NCBI RefSeq assembly: GCF_017876595.1
Contig: NZ_JAGIOG010000001.1
Span: forward strand, 496,001-560,000
Length of the DNA: 64,000 nucleotides
Reading direction: 5' to 3'
Source: Aeromicrobium fastidiosum
GTDB taxonomy: Bacteria; Actinomycetota; Actinomycetes; Propionibacteriales; Nocardioidaceae
In this document: in pieces, positions 53,175-61,083 of the stretch
Numbering within the stretch: position 1 is the first letter of the stretch
Layout: each line of letters opens with the position of its first letter
Made by a program: the position numbers and the translations under genes
Notes under the pieces: generated by a model
What the model was told of the DNA's origin: nothing
What the model saw: the letters and a program-made list of their open reading frames with translations, nothing else
The model's database searches: none

Positions 53175-53892
53175 TCGCCTGAAGCACAAGATCGCGATCG
53201 TCACCGGGGCAGCGGGGGCCCAAGGACGTGCGACGGCCGAGCTGTTCGTCGAAGAAGGCGCTGTCGTCTATGCCTGCGACGTCGCCGCCGCCGACTACGC
53301 GATCGAGGGAGTGCACCATCGCCGGCTGGACATCGCGAGCGAAGCCGGCTGGACGGCGCTCGTCGAGGAGATCGTCGACACTCATGCGCGCGTCGACGTG
53401 CTGGTCAACAATGCCGCGGTCACGATGTCGGCCGTCAACATCGTCGACGTCTCGGTCGAGGAGATCGAGACAGTCCTGCGCATCAACGTCCTCGGGGCGA
53501 CCCTGGGCACGCGCGCGGTCATCCCGTCGATGGTCGCCGGCGGGAGCGGCTCGATCGTCAACATCTCCTCCGCTCTCGCGAGGCACGCCGCACCCACGCT
53601 CGGGGCGTACCAGCTCTCCAAGGGGGCGCTGGGCGCGCTGACGCGTCACGTCGCGGTGTCCTACGCCGGCGCCGGGGTGCGTGCCAACACCATCCTGCCC
53701 GGGCGGGTCGAGACACCGATGCTCACGATGGGCCGCTCCGAGGAGTCGCTCCAGGCAGCCAGGGCAACCATTCCGTTGGGCCGATTCGCCGACCCGCGAG
53801 AGATCGCCTACAGCTCCCTGTTCCTCGCATGTGACGAGTCGAGCTACATCACCGGTGTCGAGCTGCTGGTCGACGGCGGGGCCACCGCATGA
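53167..53892 (+). CDS. SDR-family oxidoreductase
   Basis: A 241-residue short-chain dehydrogenase: TGAAGAQGRATAELF cofactor motif with Asp after strand two (ACDVAAAD, NAD type), NNAAVT, NISSALARHA and active-site YQLSK. The C-terminus (SSYITGVELLVDGGATA) is standard. It overlaps the nitroreductase gene. Likely oxidises a hydroxyl group of an intermediate. Confidence 0.9.
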   Translation: MGDRLKHKIAIVTGAAGAQGRATAELFVEEGAVVYACDVAAADYAIEGVHHRRLDIASEAGWTALVEEIVDTHARVDVLVNNAAVTMSAVNIVDVSVEEIETVLRINVLGATLGTRAVIPSMVAGGSGSIVNISSALARHAAPTLGAYQLSKGALGALTRHVAVSYAGAGVRANTILPGRVETPMLTMGRSEESLQAARATIPLGRFADPREIAYSSLFLACDESSYITGVELLVDGGATA

Positions 53893-53894
53893 CC

Positions 53895-53930
53895 CCGCCC
53901 GAACGACACCAGCCGCCCGAACGACACCAG
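53895..53930. repeat. 18-bp tandem repeat (two copies)
   Basis: CCGCCCGAACGACACCAG occurs twice back to back in the gap after the SDR stop. It is probably a replication-slippage duplication with no coding role; no hairpin is evident. Confidence 0.9.
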
Positions 53931-54007
53931 GCCGACACCGGGCAACGCCCGCCGCCCCGTCCGCAGCGCGTCGGGGCGATACCTGCTCACCACCGAAGGA
54001 TGTACTC

Positions 54008-54883
54008 ATGATCGATCTCGCCACCATCAACCGGCCGGTCGCCGTCGTCACGGGAGGTGGGCGCGGCATCGGTGCGGCGACCGCCGAGGCGTTGGCCGGC
54101 GCTGGCTTCTGCGTCGCGGTCGTGGCCCGCTCGGAGCAGCAGATCGACGAGGTGGCGGCTCGCATCACCTCGACCGGAGGCACGGCCATCGCCGTGGCGG
54201 TGGACGCGACCGACGCCGCGGCAGTGGCCCGCGCCGCGGCCCTCATCGCCGACCGACTCGGACCCGTCGACGTCCTGGTCAACGCGGCCGGGGGGCGCTT
54301 CCCCGAGAACATCGGTCCGCTCTGGCTGTCACCGCCCGAGACGTGGTGGAGCGAGATCGCGGTGAACCTGCAGTCGGCCTTCCTGTTCTCGCACGCGGTG
54401 CTCCCGTCCATGGTCGAGCGCGGCTCGGGGTGCATCGTCAACGTCGGAAGCTACTTCGGCTACCAACCCAAGGCCTACCGCTCGGCCTACTCCGCGGCGA
54501 AGGCCGCCGTGCACACGATGACGGAGGTGCTGGCCACAGAAGTCGCCGAGCACGGTGTCACCGCGTTCACGCTCGACCCGGCCATGGTCAAGACGACGCT
54601 TCTGCTCGACAGTGCGGCATCCGACCAGGCCGCGCGGTGGACCCCCGAGGCGACAGATCTGCCTGAGGACGGATACACACCGGCCGCGGCCGTCGGCGAC
54701 TTCGTCGTGCGGCTGGTCCTCGGTGCCGCCGACGGCATGAGTGGACGGGTCGTCCGCGTGCACAGCGACCTCGAGGCGATGGACGAGCGCAGCGAGGAGA
54801 TCCGGCGCGATGAGCACTACGTGCTGCGCATGACGAAGGCGCCCGGCATCGTCGAGTCCGATCCGTCGGACCTCTACCGGTAG
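54008..54883 (+). CDS. SDR-family oxidoreductase
   Basis: A 291-residue short-chain dehydrogenase: TGGGRGIGAATAEALA, Arg after strand two (VVARSEQ, suggesting NADP), NAAGGRF, VNVGSYFGYQ and active-site YSAAK. It is about 40 residues longer than usual at the C-terminus (SEEIRRDEHYVLRMTKAPG). Last gene of the unit from promoter G, about 115 bases after the previous SDR, and convergent with the EthD operon. Confidence 0.9.
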   Translation: MIDLATINRPVAVVTGGGRGIGAATAEALAGAGFCVAVVARSEQQIDEVAARITSTGGTAIAVAVDATDAAAVARAAALIADRLGPVDVLVNAAGGRFPENIGPLWLSPPETWWSEIAVNLQSAFLFSHAVLPSMVERGSGCIVNVGSYFGYQPKAYRSAYSAAKAAVHTMTEVLATEVAEHGVTAFTLDPAMVKTTLLLDSAASDQAARWTPEATDLPEDGYTPAAAVGDFVVRLVLGAADGMSGRVVRVHSDLEAMDERSEEIRRDEHYVLRMTKAPGIVESDPSDLYR

Positions 54884-54917
54884 ATCGCGAGCGGCACCCG
54901 GGGGGAGACGCTCGGCC

Positions 54918-55604
54918 TCACGCGAACCGTTCGGCGCGCGCGACGTAGCCGACCCACTGCTGTGGCCGGTCGATGAGCTCGTGCCAGGCGGACGGGTCAC
55001 GGGCGACCTTCTGCTCCAGGTCGTACTCGCTCCCCCACCACAGCTCGCGGACGCCGACGGCGAAGGCTCCTTCAGTGGTGCCCGGAACGGGACGGCACCG
55101 CACGTGGCGCAGAGCCCCCAGCCGTTCGCCCAGCTCGAAGTCGTCCTCTCGGTCCCACGGCTGGTCACCGCTCTGCTCGATGAACTGCAACAGCTTGATC
55201 GTCGTCGGCAACCGTCGTTCGTCCCACGCCGCCTCGGCGGCGGGGAGCGGCTCACGGTGATCCGGGCCCGACTTGAGCACCTCCTCCTCGGCGATCACGA
55301 AGGCCAGGTGCTCCACCTCCGCGAGCTGCGGCTCGTCCGGACCGATGTGGGCGATGTAGATCGGGTCGGTCCGCACGTTCAGCGCGTCGTCGAGACTGTC
55401 GAACCAGATCTCGGAGCAGCCCTCGAACCTCGTCTGGCGGTCGTCGATCAGCTCGCTGTGGATCTGGTGGCTCTGCACGTAGTCGCGCATCGACGAGATG
55501 GTCATGCCGATGGTCCCGTGGGGGTACCGGTAGTGGTCGTGGAACTCACGAGCGGACATTCCCGGACGACGCGGGATCGCCCCGAACAGCTTGACCCTGG
55601 ACAT
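54918..55604 (-). CDS. EthD-domain protein (228 aa)
   Basis: A 228-residue protein with the EthD-type start KLFGAIPRRPGMSAREFHDHY followed by a second, more divergent half. Its length equals that of the EthD protein at 51745, so both look like fused double domains. It is the last gene of the P450-alcohol dehydrogenase operon, one base after the smaller EthD gene. Role probably linked to the P450, as in ether-degrading systems, which is inference. Confidence 0.82.
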   Translation of the reverse strand: MSRVKLFGAIPRRPGMSAREFHDHYRYPHGTIGMTISSMRDYVQSHQIHSELIDDRQTRFEGCSEIWFDSLDDALNVRTDPIYIAHIGPDEPQLAEVEHLAFVIAEEEVLKSGPDHREPLPAAEAAWDERRLPTTIKLLQFIEQSGDQPWDREDDFELGERLGALRHVRCRPVPGTTEGAFAVGVRELWWGSEYDLEQKVARDPSAWHELIDRPQQWVGYVARAERFA

Positions 55605-55605
55605 C

Positions 55606-56034
55606 TCAGACCGCCTCCTCGTGGCCGTGCGCCGCTGCCTCGCCAGGTGGGCGCCTGTCGGAGTCGACCACGACGTACTCCTCGGTGAGATACACCTTCG
55701 ACCTCGCGGCATCCACCAGATGCTCCTCGTCGGGTCTGATGAAGCTGAGGTACGACTCGCTGGAGGTCATCCGCGTCATGTCGTCCATCGATGCGAAGTG
55801 CGCCTCCATGATGCCGTCGAAGTCGAGATCGTCGGTCGGCAGACCCACGTCACCGAACTCGTCGGACGCCTGCTCCGCCCCGGCGATCATGTAGTTCTGG
55901 ACGTAGCGCTGCATGCACGACGAGACCTCGGGCAGCTCACGGACCAGCCGCGCATGGACGTGGCGCCAGTGCTCGTCGAACTCCTCGCGGGTCAACGCGG
56001 GGTTGCGCTTGATCAGGACGATCATCTTGATCAT
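55606..56034 (-). CDS. EthD-domain protein (142 aa)
   Basis: A single-domain EthD protein of 142 residues: MIVLIKRNPALTREEFDEHW and the HARLVRELPEVSSCMQRYVQ segment with EAHFASMDDMTRMTSS after it. AAGGAC lies 6 bases before the ATG. It is directly followed by the double-domain EthD gene and is part of the P450 operon. Confidence 0.87.
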   Translation of the reverse strand: MIKMIVLIKRNPALTREEFDEHWRHVHARLVRELPEVSSCMQRYVQNYMIAGAEQASDEFGDVGLPTDDLDFDGIMEAHFASMDDMTRMTSSESYLSFIRPDEEHLVDAARSKVYLTEEYVVVDSDRRPPGEAAAHGHEEAV

Positions 56035-56047
56035 GGTGGTGTCCTTT

Positions 56048-56077
56048 CGTGGGGCTTGCTGTCGTGGGGCTTGCTGT
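56048..56077. repeat. 15-bp tandem repeat (two copies)
   Basis: CGTGGGGCTTGCTGT is repeated exactly twice, with a partial third copy, between the EthD and SnoaL-like genes. It is probably slippage; I see no regulatory motif in it. Confidence 0.9.
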
Positions 56078-56091
56078 CGTGGGCCGTGCCG

Positions 56092-56505
56092 TCAGATCGG
56101 GGCCGGCGAGGTCGCCGCGCGAATGCCTTCTGGATCCCAGTAGTAGGCACGAACCCGGCGGATGAGACCGTCCTCGAGCTCGAAGACCTCCATGAAGTCC
56201 ATCTCGATCTCGACACCCGTGGCCGCCGCCGTCGCCGTGAAGCGGACCTCCTTGAACACGCGGTTGCCCTCGACGGCCAGCTCGTAGGGATAGGGCGCGT
56301 CGACCCACCGCGTCCACGTGCGGCCGGCTGCCTCCATGAGCCCGAGAAATCCGTCCCGTCCGTGATACTCACCGGCGTAGGGAAGCCCCGGCTGCTCCAC
56401 GAGGTCGAAGTCGGGATGGATCAGCTCCGAGGCGGACACCATGTCGCCCGAGTTGACCAGCCGCAGGAAGCTCTCGATGGTCTCGATCTGATCCTTGGGT
56501 GACAT
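56092..56505 (-). CDS. SnoaL/NTF2-like protein
   Basis: A 137-residue NTF2-fold protein: QIETIESFLRLVNSGDMVSA, IHPDFDLVEQPGLPYAGEYH and VRAYYWDPEGIRAAT. Paralogue of the protein at 36200, sharing the QPGLPY and YYWDPE motifs. The GGAG 5 bases before the ATG supports the start. A polyketide-cyclase, isomerase or dehydratase-like step is possible; no catalytic residue can be fixed. Confidence 0.85.
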   Translation of the reverse strand: MSPKDQIETIESFLRLVNSGDMVSASELIHPDFDLVEQPGLPYAGEYHGRDGFLGLMEAAGRTWTRWVDAPYPYELAVEGNRVFKEVRFTATAAATGVEIEMDFMEVFELEDGLIRRVRAYYWDPEGIRAATSPAPI

Positions 56506-56593
56506 GCGTGCTCCCGTTCGAGTCGTGAAGGTTGGGCCGACAAGCCAGGCATTCGCTGCCGCGCGGCATCACACCGCGCGGCATCGGCTGGCC

Positions 56594-58069
56594 TCAGCCG
56601 TTCAGCAGGTCAGCACTCGCATAGATCGACTTGTACTCGAAGTAGTTGTCGAGGCCGACCGAACCGAGCTCACGACCCACGCCGCTCGCCTTCACGCCGC
56701 CGAAGGGGGCGTTCATGTCGAGTCCCCAGTAGTTGATGCCGACCGCTCCCGTCCGGATCTGCCGGGCCACCTCGATGGCGTGCTGCTCATCAGCGCTCCA
56801 CACGACACCTCCGAGGCCGAAGTCGCTGTCGTTGGCGAGGCGCAGAGCCTCGACCTCGTCGTCGTAGGGGATCACGGCGATGACGGGTCCGAAGACCTCC
56901 TCGCGCGCCAGCCGGTCGCCGTTGTCGACGTCGGCGAAGATGGTCGGCTCGACGTACCACCCGCGGTCGAGTCCGGCGGGACGCCCACCTCCCGTGATCA
57001 GGCGGGCGCTGGTCTGCCTGGCCGCCTCGATGTGCTCGTTGATCCGGGCCAGGTGATGCTTGCTCGCCATCGGCCCCATCGTGACGGCCGGGTCGAAGGG
57101 ATCGCCGATCACCTGATCGGTGCACCACGTCTTCAGCGTCTCGACGACGTCGTCGTAGCGCGACCGCGGTGCGAGGACGCGCGACGCGGTCGTGCACGTC
57201 TGGGAGTTGTTCATGAACGACGATGCACCGATACCGGCGTAGAACGTCTCCATGCTGGCGTCCTCCAGCACGATCGATGCGGACTTGCCGCCGAGCTCGA
57301 GGATGACGTGCTTCAGTCCTCGGCCAGCCGCCTCGCCGACCTTGCGGCCTGCCTCGGTCGAACCGGTGAACGCGACCTTGTCGACACCCGGGTGGCTCAC
57401 CAGCGCCGCACCTGCCTCGCGTCCACCGAGGACGATGTTGAGCACGCCGGCCGGGAGACCGGCGTCGCGCGCCGCGTCAGCCAGGACGTAGGAGTCGAGA
57501 GCCGTCTCGGGAGAGGGCTTGAGCACGACCGTGCAACCCGCCGCCAGCGCGGGTGCGACGTTGAACATCGCGATCGAGTGCGGGTAGTTCCACGGGACGA
57601 TGACGGCGGCCACGCCCAGCGGCTCCTTGCGCACGATCGTCGAGCCGAACATGCTCGGCTGGACCTTCTCGAGCTCGACGTCCAGCACCAGGTCGGCGTA
57701 GTAGCGGATCTGCATGGCCGGTGCCTGGCCGTTCAGGATCGTCGACATGCCGATCGTGGTACCGATCTCGCGGGTCACGAGCTGAGCGGTGAAGTCCGAC
57801 CTCTTCTCCAGCTCGTCAGCGAACCGGTGGAGCGCAGCCGAACGCTCCTGGAGCGTCATCCGGGGCCAGGGCCCGCGGTCGAAGGCGTCCCGGGCGGCCC
57901 GGACCGCAGCGTCCATGTCGGCTTCGGTGGCCATCGCGGCCACTGCGATGACCTCCTCGGTGGCCGCATCGATCGCATCGTGAAGTTCGCCGCCGGCCGG
58001 GGCGACCCACTCGTTGTTGATGAAGAACTGAGGCCTGCCGAGTTCCGTCTCGTTCGCCGTCGTGCTCAT
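56594..58069 (-). CDS. Aldehyde dehydrogenase
   Basis: A 491-residue NAD(P)-dependent aldehyde dehydrogenase. VPWNYPHSIAMFNVAPALAA, the general base in LELGGKSASI and the nucleophile Cys292 in NSQTCTTASR are intact. It follows the alcohol dehydrogenase gene and would oxidise the aldehyde that enzyme makes to a carboxylic acid, ready for CoA activation by the synthetase. The start at 58069 has GGAG 7 bases upstream. Confidence 0.95.
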   Translation of the reverse strand: MSTTANETELGRPQFFINNEWVAPAGGELHDAIDAATEEVIAVAAMATEADMDAAVRAARDAFDRGPWPRMTLQERSAALHRFADELEKRSDFTAQLVTREIGTTIGMSTILNGQAPAMQIRYYADLVLDVELEKVQPSMFGSTIVRKEPLGVAAVIVPWNYPHSIAMFNVAPALAAGCTVVLKPSPETALDSYVLADAARDAGLPAGVLNIVLGGREAGAALVSHPGVDKVAFTGSTEAGRKVGEAAGRGLKHVILELGGKSASIVLEDASMETFYAGIGASSFMNNSQTCTTASRVLAPRSRYDDVVETLKTWCTDQVIGDPFDPAVTMGPMASKHHLARINEHIEAARQTSARLITGGGRPAGLDRGWYVEPTIFADVDNGDRLAREEVFGPVIAVIPYDDEVEALRLANDSDFGLGGVVWSADEQHAIEVARQIRTGAVGINYWGLDMNAPFGGVKASGVGRELGSVGLDNYFEYKSIYASADLLNG

Positions 58070-58109
58070 GTCGTGTCTCCGGTTCTTGAAGGGGTGAGGG
58101 GCAGGGTGC

Positions 58110-59231
58110 TCAGTCGAACGTGATGACGCCGCGGATGTTGACCCCGGCGTTGAGGTCCTCGTAGGCGCGGTGGACGTCGTCGAGGCGGTACTTCGTCGTC
58201 ACGAGCTCGTCGAGCTTGAGCTGACCGGCGCGGTACATCTCGATCTGTCGGGGGATATCGGCACGCGGGTTGCACGCGCCGAAGAGAACGCCCTGGATCC
58301 GCTTCTGCAGGAGCGTCAGCTCCATCGCGCTGATCGGGATGCCGACCTCACCGAACGGCATAATGCCGGTGACGACGACCGTGCCGCCCTTGCGGATGGC
58401 GGCGAAGGCATCGGCGATGTGCTCCCCGTGGACGACGCCGATGCTGACGATGGCGGAGTCGGCACCCTGCCCGTTGGTGATCGACTGGGCGTAGGCCGTG
58501 GCCTCGGCGATGTTGTCGTAAACGTGGGTGGCGCCCATGGTCAGCGCGTTGTCCCGCTTGAACTTGACCGGGTCGACGACGATGACCGTGGTGGCTCCCG
58601 CGATCTTGGCGCCCTGCACGGCGTTCGAGCCGATGCCACCGGCACCCATCACGATGACGACGTCACCGGCCTTGACCTCGGCCCCGTTGAAGGCGGACCC
58701 GAGCCCGGTGCCGACGCCGCAGCCGAGCAGGCACAGCTTGTCGAGCGGGAGGTCCTTGTCGACCTTGATCGCCGAGTGGGTGGAGACGACCGTGTACTCC
58801 GAGAGCGTGCCGATCGAGCAGCTCTGACCGACTCCCGTGCCGTCGGGCAGCTTCAACCGGAAGTCTTCGGGGTCGTCGAGCCGCGAGCCGAACATCAAGA
58901 AGGCACCGATGTTGCAGAGGTTCGTCAGGCCCATGGCGCAGAAACGGCACTCGCCACAGCTCGGGATGAACGAGAAGATGACGTGGTCGCCCACCTCGAA
59001 GCCCTCCGTGCCCGGGCCGACCTCCTCGACGATGCCACCGCCCTCGTGACCCGTGATGATGGGCATGTGCCCCGGGGGCATGTCGCCGGTCTGCATGTGG
59101 TCGTCAGAGTGGCACAGCCCCGCGGCGACCATCTTGACCAACAGCTCACCGTGGCGGGGAGCGTCGAGCTCGAGGGTCGCGATCTCGAACTTGCCGGGGG
59201 ACTCACGGATGATGGCGGCTCGTGTCTGCAT
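58110..59231 (-). CDS. NDMA-dependent (mycofactocin-type) zinc alcohol dehydrogenase
   Basis: A 373-residue MDR-family alcohol dehydrogenase of the nitrosodimethylaniline-dependent type: GLCHSDDHMQTGDMPPGHMP, SFIPSCGECRFC (structural-zinc Cys), CGVGTGLGSAFNGAEVKAG and VKFKRDNALTMGATH. This family keeps NAD bound and needs mycofactocin as the external redox carrier. No mft genes are in the window. AAGGAG lies 6 bases before the ATG. It oxidises the alcohol formed by the P450 of the same operon. Confidence 0.93.
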   Translation of the reverse strand: MQTRAAIIRESPGKFEIATLELDAPRHGELLVKMVAAGLCHSDDHMQTGDMPPGHMPIITGHEGGGIVEEVGPGTEGFEVGDHVIFSFIPSCGECRFCAMGLTNLCNIGAFLMFGSRLDDPEDFRLKLPDGTGVGQSCSIGTLSEYTVVSTHSAIKVDKDLPLDKLCLLGCGVGTGLGSAFNGAEVKAGDVVIVMGAGGIGSNAVQGAKIAGATTVIVVDPVKFKRDNALTMGATHVYDNIAEATAYAQSITNGQGADSAIVSIGVVHGEHIADAFAAIRKGGTVVVTGIMPFGEVGIPISAMELTLLQKRIQGVLFGACNPRADIPRQIEMYRAGQLKLDELVTTKYRLDDVHRAYEDLNAGVNIRGVITFD

Positions 59232-59349
59232 GGTGTTCTCCTTCGGTGGTGCCGGGCGGTTCGCGGCGGCGGGGGGGATGACGACGGTGCGATCACGCGA
59301 CGTCGGTGTTGTCTGATGAAGCTGTCGGGACGGCGGGACTGCCGTTGTC

Positions 59350-60576
59350 TCAGGCAGGCACGGATGCTGCCTGGCTCCCCTCGCGCACACCGGGCGTGAA
59401 CCTGATGGGCATGCTCGTCGGGCCTGTTCCTGCCGGCACGTCGGGGTAGTCGTACCAGCCGACCGGGCCGGCCAGCTCCATGTCGGGGATGCGACGGATC
59501 AGCTCGCGGAACATGATCGCGAGCTCGAGCCGCGCCAGGTGGACGCCTGCGCACAGGTGACGCCCGGACCCGAAGGCCAGATGTGGATTGGGCGAGCGCC
59601 GGATGTCGAAGACGTCGGGGTCCGCGAAGACCTCGGGGTCGCGGTTCGCGGCGCCGTAGAAGCCGACGACCTTGTCGCCCTTGCGGATCGTCTTCCCGCC
59701 GAGCTCATAGTCGCTGGTCGCGGTACGACGCTGGTACACGATCGGCGGGTTGAAGCGCAGCATCTCCTCGACCGCCTGGGGGATCAGCGAGGGGTCCGCG
59801 ACCAGCTCGGCGTAGACGGACGGCGCCTTGATCAGCTCCCACATGCCCGTGGCCACCAGGTTGCGCGTCGTGTCGCTGCCGCCATTGACCATCAACAGGA
59901 AGTCGAGCGTGAACTGGAGCTCGTCGACATCCTCGTGCCCGTCCCACCCACCGTTGGCCATGCGTCCCATCCAGTCATCGGTCGGGTTGCCCTTGCGGTC
60001 GACGAATGCGCGGTGCGCCGCCTCGAACACGATCGCGGCCGCCTCCGCTCCCGGACCGTCGGTGATGCTGATGCCGCGCACGAGGATCTCGGCTGCCGGG
60101 AAGAGTCGCTGCGCCTCGTCGCGGGTGATGCCCATGACGTCGGCGATGACGAAGCTGGCCAGCGGCCCCGACAGGTCCTCGACCAGGTCGCACTCACCGC
60201 GCTCGATCACGCCGTCGATCACCCCGGTCACGAGCTCGTCGAGGTGCTCGCGCTGCGACCGCACCGGGATGGGCTGGAGCTCGACGGTGAAGAACCGCCG
60301 GTGCTGGGTGTGGCCCGGCGGGTCCTCGAACAACAGGTGCTTGTGGTTCTCGTCGCCGAAGACCATGTCGTCGTTGATGACGATGGTGGGCTCGTTGGCG
60401 AAGACGTCGGACTTGGTCTCCATCTCCTTGACATGCGCATGGCGCGTCAGGGCCCAGAATCCCTTGCCGTTCGGCTCGTCGTGCCAATGGACAGGGTCGT
60501 TCTCGCGCAGCCAGCGGAACTGGTCGTACGGCTGGGTGTAGCTGTAGTTGGTGGGGTCGAGGAGGTCGATCTTCAC
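59350..60576 (-). CDS. Cytochrome P450
   Basis: A 408-residue soluble P450 monooxygenase. The haem ligand is Cys342 in FGSGRHLCAG, the oxygen-binding helix is VNGGSDTTRN and EEMLRF holds ExxR. The region (PNPHLAFGSG, ARLELAIMFREL) resembles the actinobacterial CYP families that act on steroids, terpenes or fatty acids. I chose the GTG at 60576 because AAGGAG lies 6 bases before it and the promoter's expected start lies near 60647, leaving an earlier ATG leaderless. First gene of the operon to 54918. Confidence 0.94.
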   Translation of the reverse strand: MKIDLLDPTNYSYTQPYDQFRWLRENDPVHWHDEPNGKGFWALTRHAHVKEMETKSDVFANEPTIVINDDMVFGDENHKHLLFEDPPGHTQHRRFFTVELQPIPVRSQREHLDELVTGVIDGVIERGECDLVEDLSGPLASFVIADVMGITRDEAQRLFPAAEILVRGISITDGPGAEAAAIVFEAAHRAFVDRKGNPTDDWMGRMANGGWDGHEDVDELQFTLDFLLMVNGGSDTTRNLVATGMWELIKAPSVYAELVADPSLIPQAVEEMLRFNPPIVYQRRTATSDYELGGKTIRKGDKVVGFYGAANRDPEVFADPDVFDIRRSPNPHLAFGSGRHLCAGVHLARLELAIMFRELIRRIPDMELAGPVGWYDYPDVPAGTGPTSMPIRFTPGVREGSQAASVPA

Positions 60577-60648
60577 AGCGTGCTCCTTGGCAGGCTCGGC
60601 CGGCGGGGCGTCGATGACCGAGCCGGGCGGCTCGACTGTGACGCACAC

Positions 60649-60681
60649 TACTTATACTAGCCGTCTCAAAATTACTGTCAA
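60649..60681 (-). promoter_or_regulatory. Promoter with regulon operator H (P450 operon)
   Basis: Minus strand: -35 TTGACA at 60676-60681 and a -10 (AGTATA at 60653-60658, 17-base spacer, or TAGTAT, 16-base spacer). The operator, TTTTGAGAC-N5-GTATAAGTA, lies at 60649-60671, so it covers the spacer and the -10. The right half-site is weak. It drives the P450-ADH-ALDH-SnoaL-EthD operon. Confidence 0.72.
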
Positions 60682-60745
60682 CCACAATTGGCATCAGAAT
60701 CGAGTGGTCGAACGCCCCCGCCACGCACCGCCCGACCGCGTGGCT

Positions 60746-60961
60746 TCACGAGACCATGCGGATCGCCTGCAGGGGGCACGCATCGGCAGCCGTCTGCGCT
60801 CCACGCGCCGCATCGGGATCCAGATCAGGCGATACATACTCGGATTCCGCCTCGTCCCTGAAGACCAGCTGACCGTCGTCGCGAAGCTCGAACTGATCTG
60901 GTGTCGTGAAGGCGCAGATGCCGTAGCTCTCGCACAGGTCCAGGTTCACGACAAACTTCAC
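60746..60961 (-). CDS. Small 3Fe-4S-type ferredoxin
   Basis: A 71-residue ferredoxin of the type that serves actinobacterial P450s: CESYGIC (Cys10 and Cys16, five residues apart) and the C-terminal ADACPLQAI, giving three Cys for a 3Fe-4S cluster. The GTG start at 60961 has GAGGAG 6 bases before it. It sits between the P450 and a ferredoxin reductase, so the three form an electron chain to the haem. It may also serve the ferredoxin-less reductase at 17641. Confidence 0.9.
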   Translation of the reverse strand: MKFVVNLDLCESYGICAFTTPDQFELRDDGQLVFRDEAESEYVSPDLDPDAARGAQTAADACPLQAIRMVS

Positions 60962-61021
60962 GACTGTCTCCTCAGCTCGACATGGACCACTAGTTGTGAT
61001 CCTAATGATGTTGTCGAACAG

Positions 61022-61046
61022 TATAATGATGCTGGCCGTATCAAAA
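61022..61046. promoter_or_regulatory. Regulon operator I between ferredoxin and ferredoxin-reductase genes
   Basis: On the minus strand the operator reads TTTTGATAC-N5-GCATCATTA (61024-61046). For the plus-strand reductase gene a TATAAT -10 lies at 61022-61027, but no good -35 is seen. The site lies between the divergent ferredoxin and reductase genes and could control both. Confidence 0.62.
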
Positions 61047-61083
61047 CTCTCAGCCGGGGAGCGGCGCACAGACGGAGACACCC

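Noticed and set aside
53895..56077. CRISPR-like short repeats
   Set aside because: The 18-bp and 15-bp repeats are just two tandem copies each, directly adjacent and without spacers.
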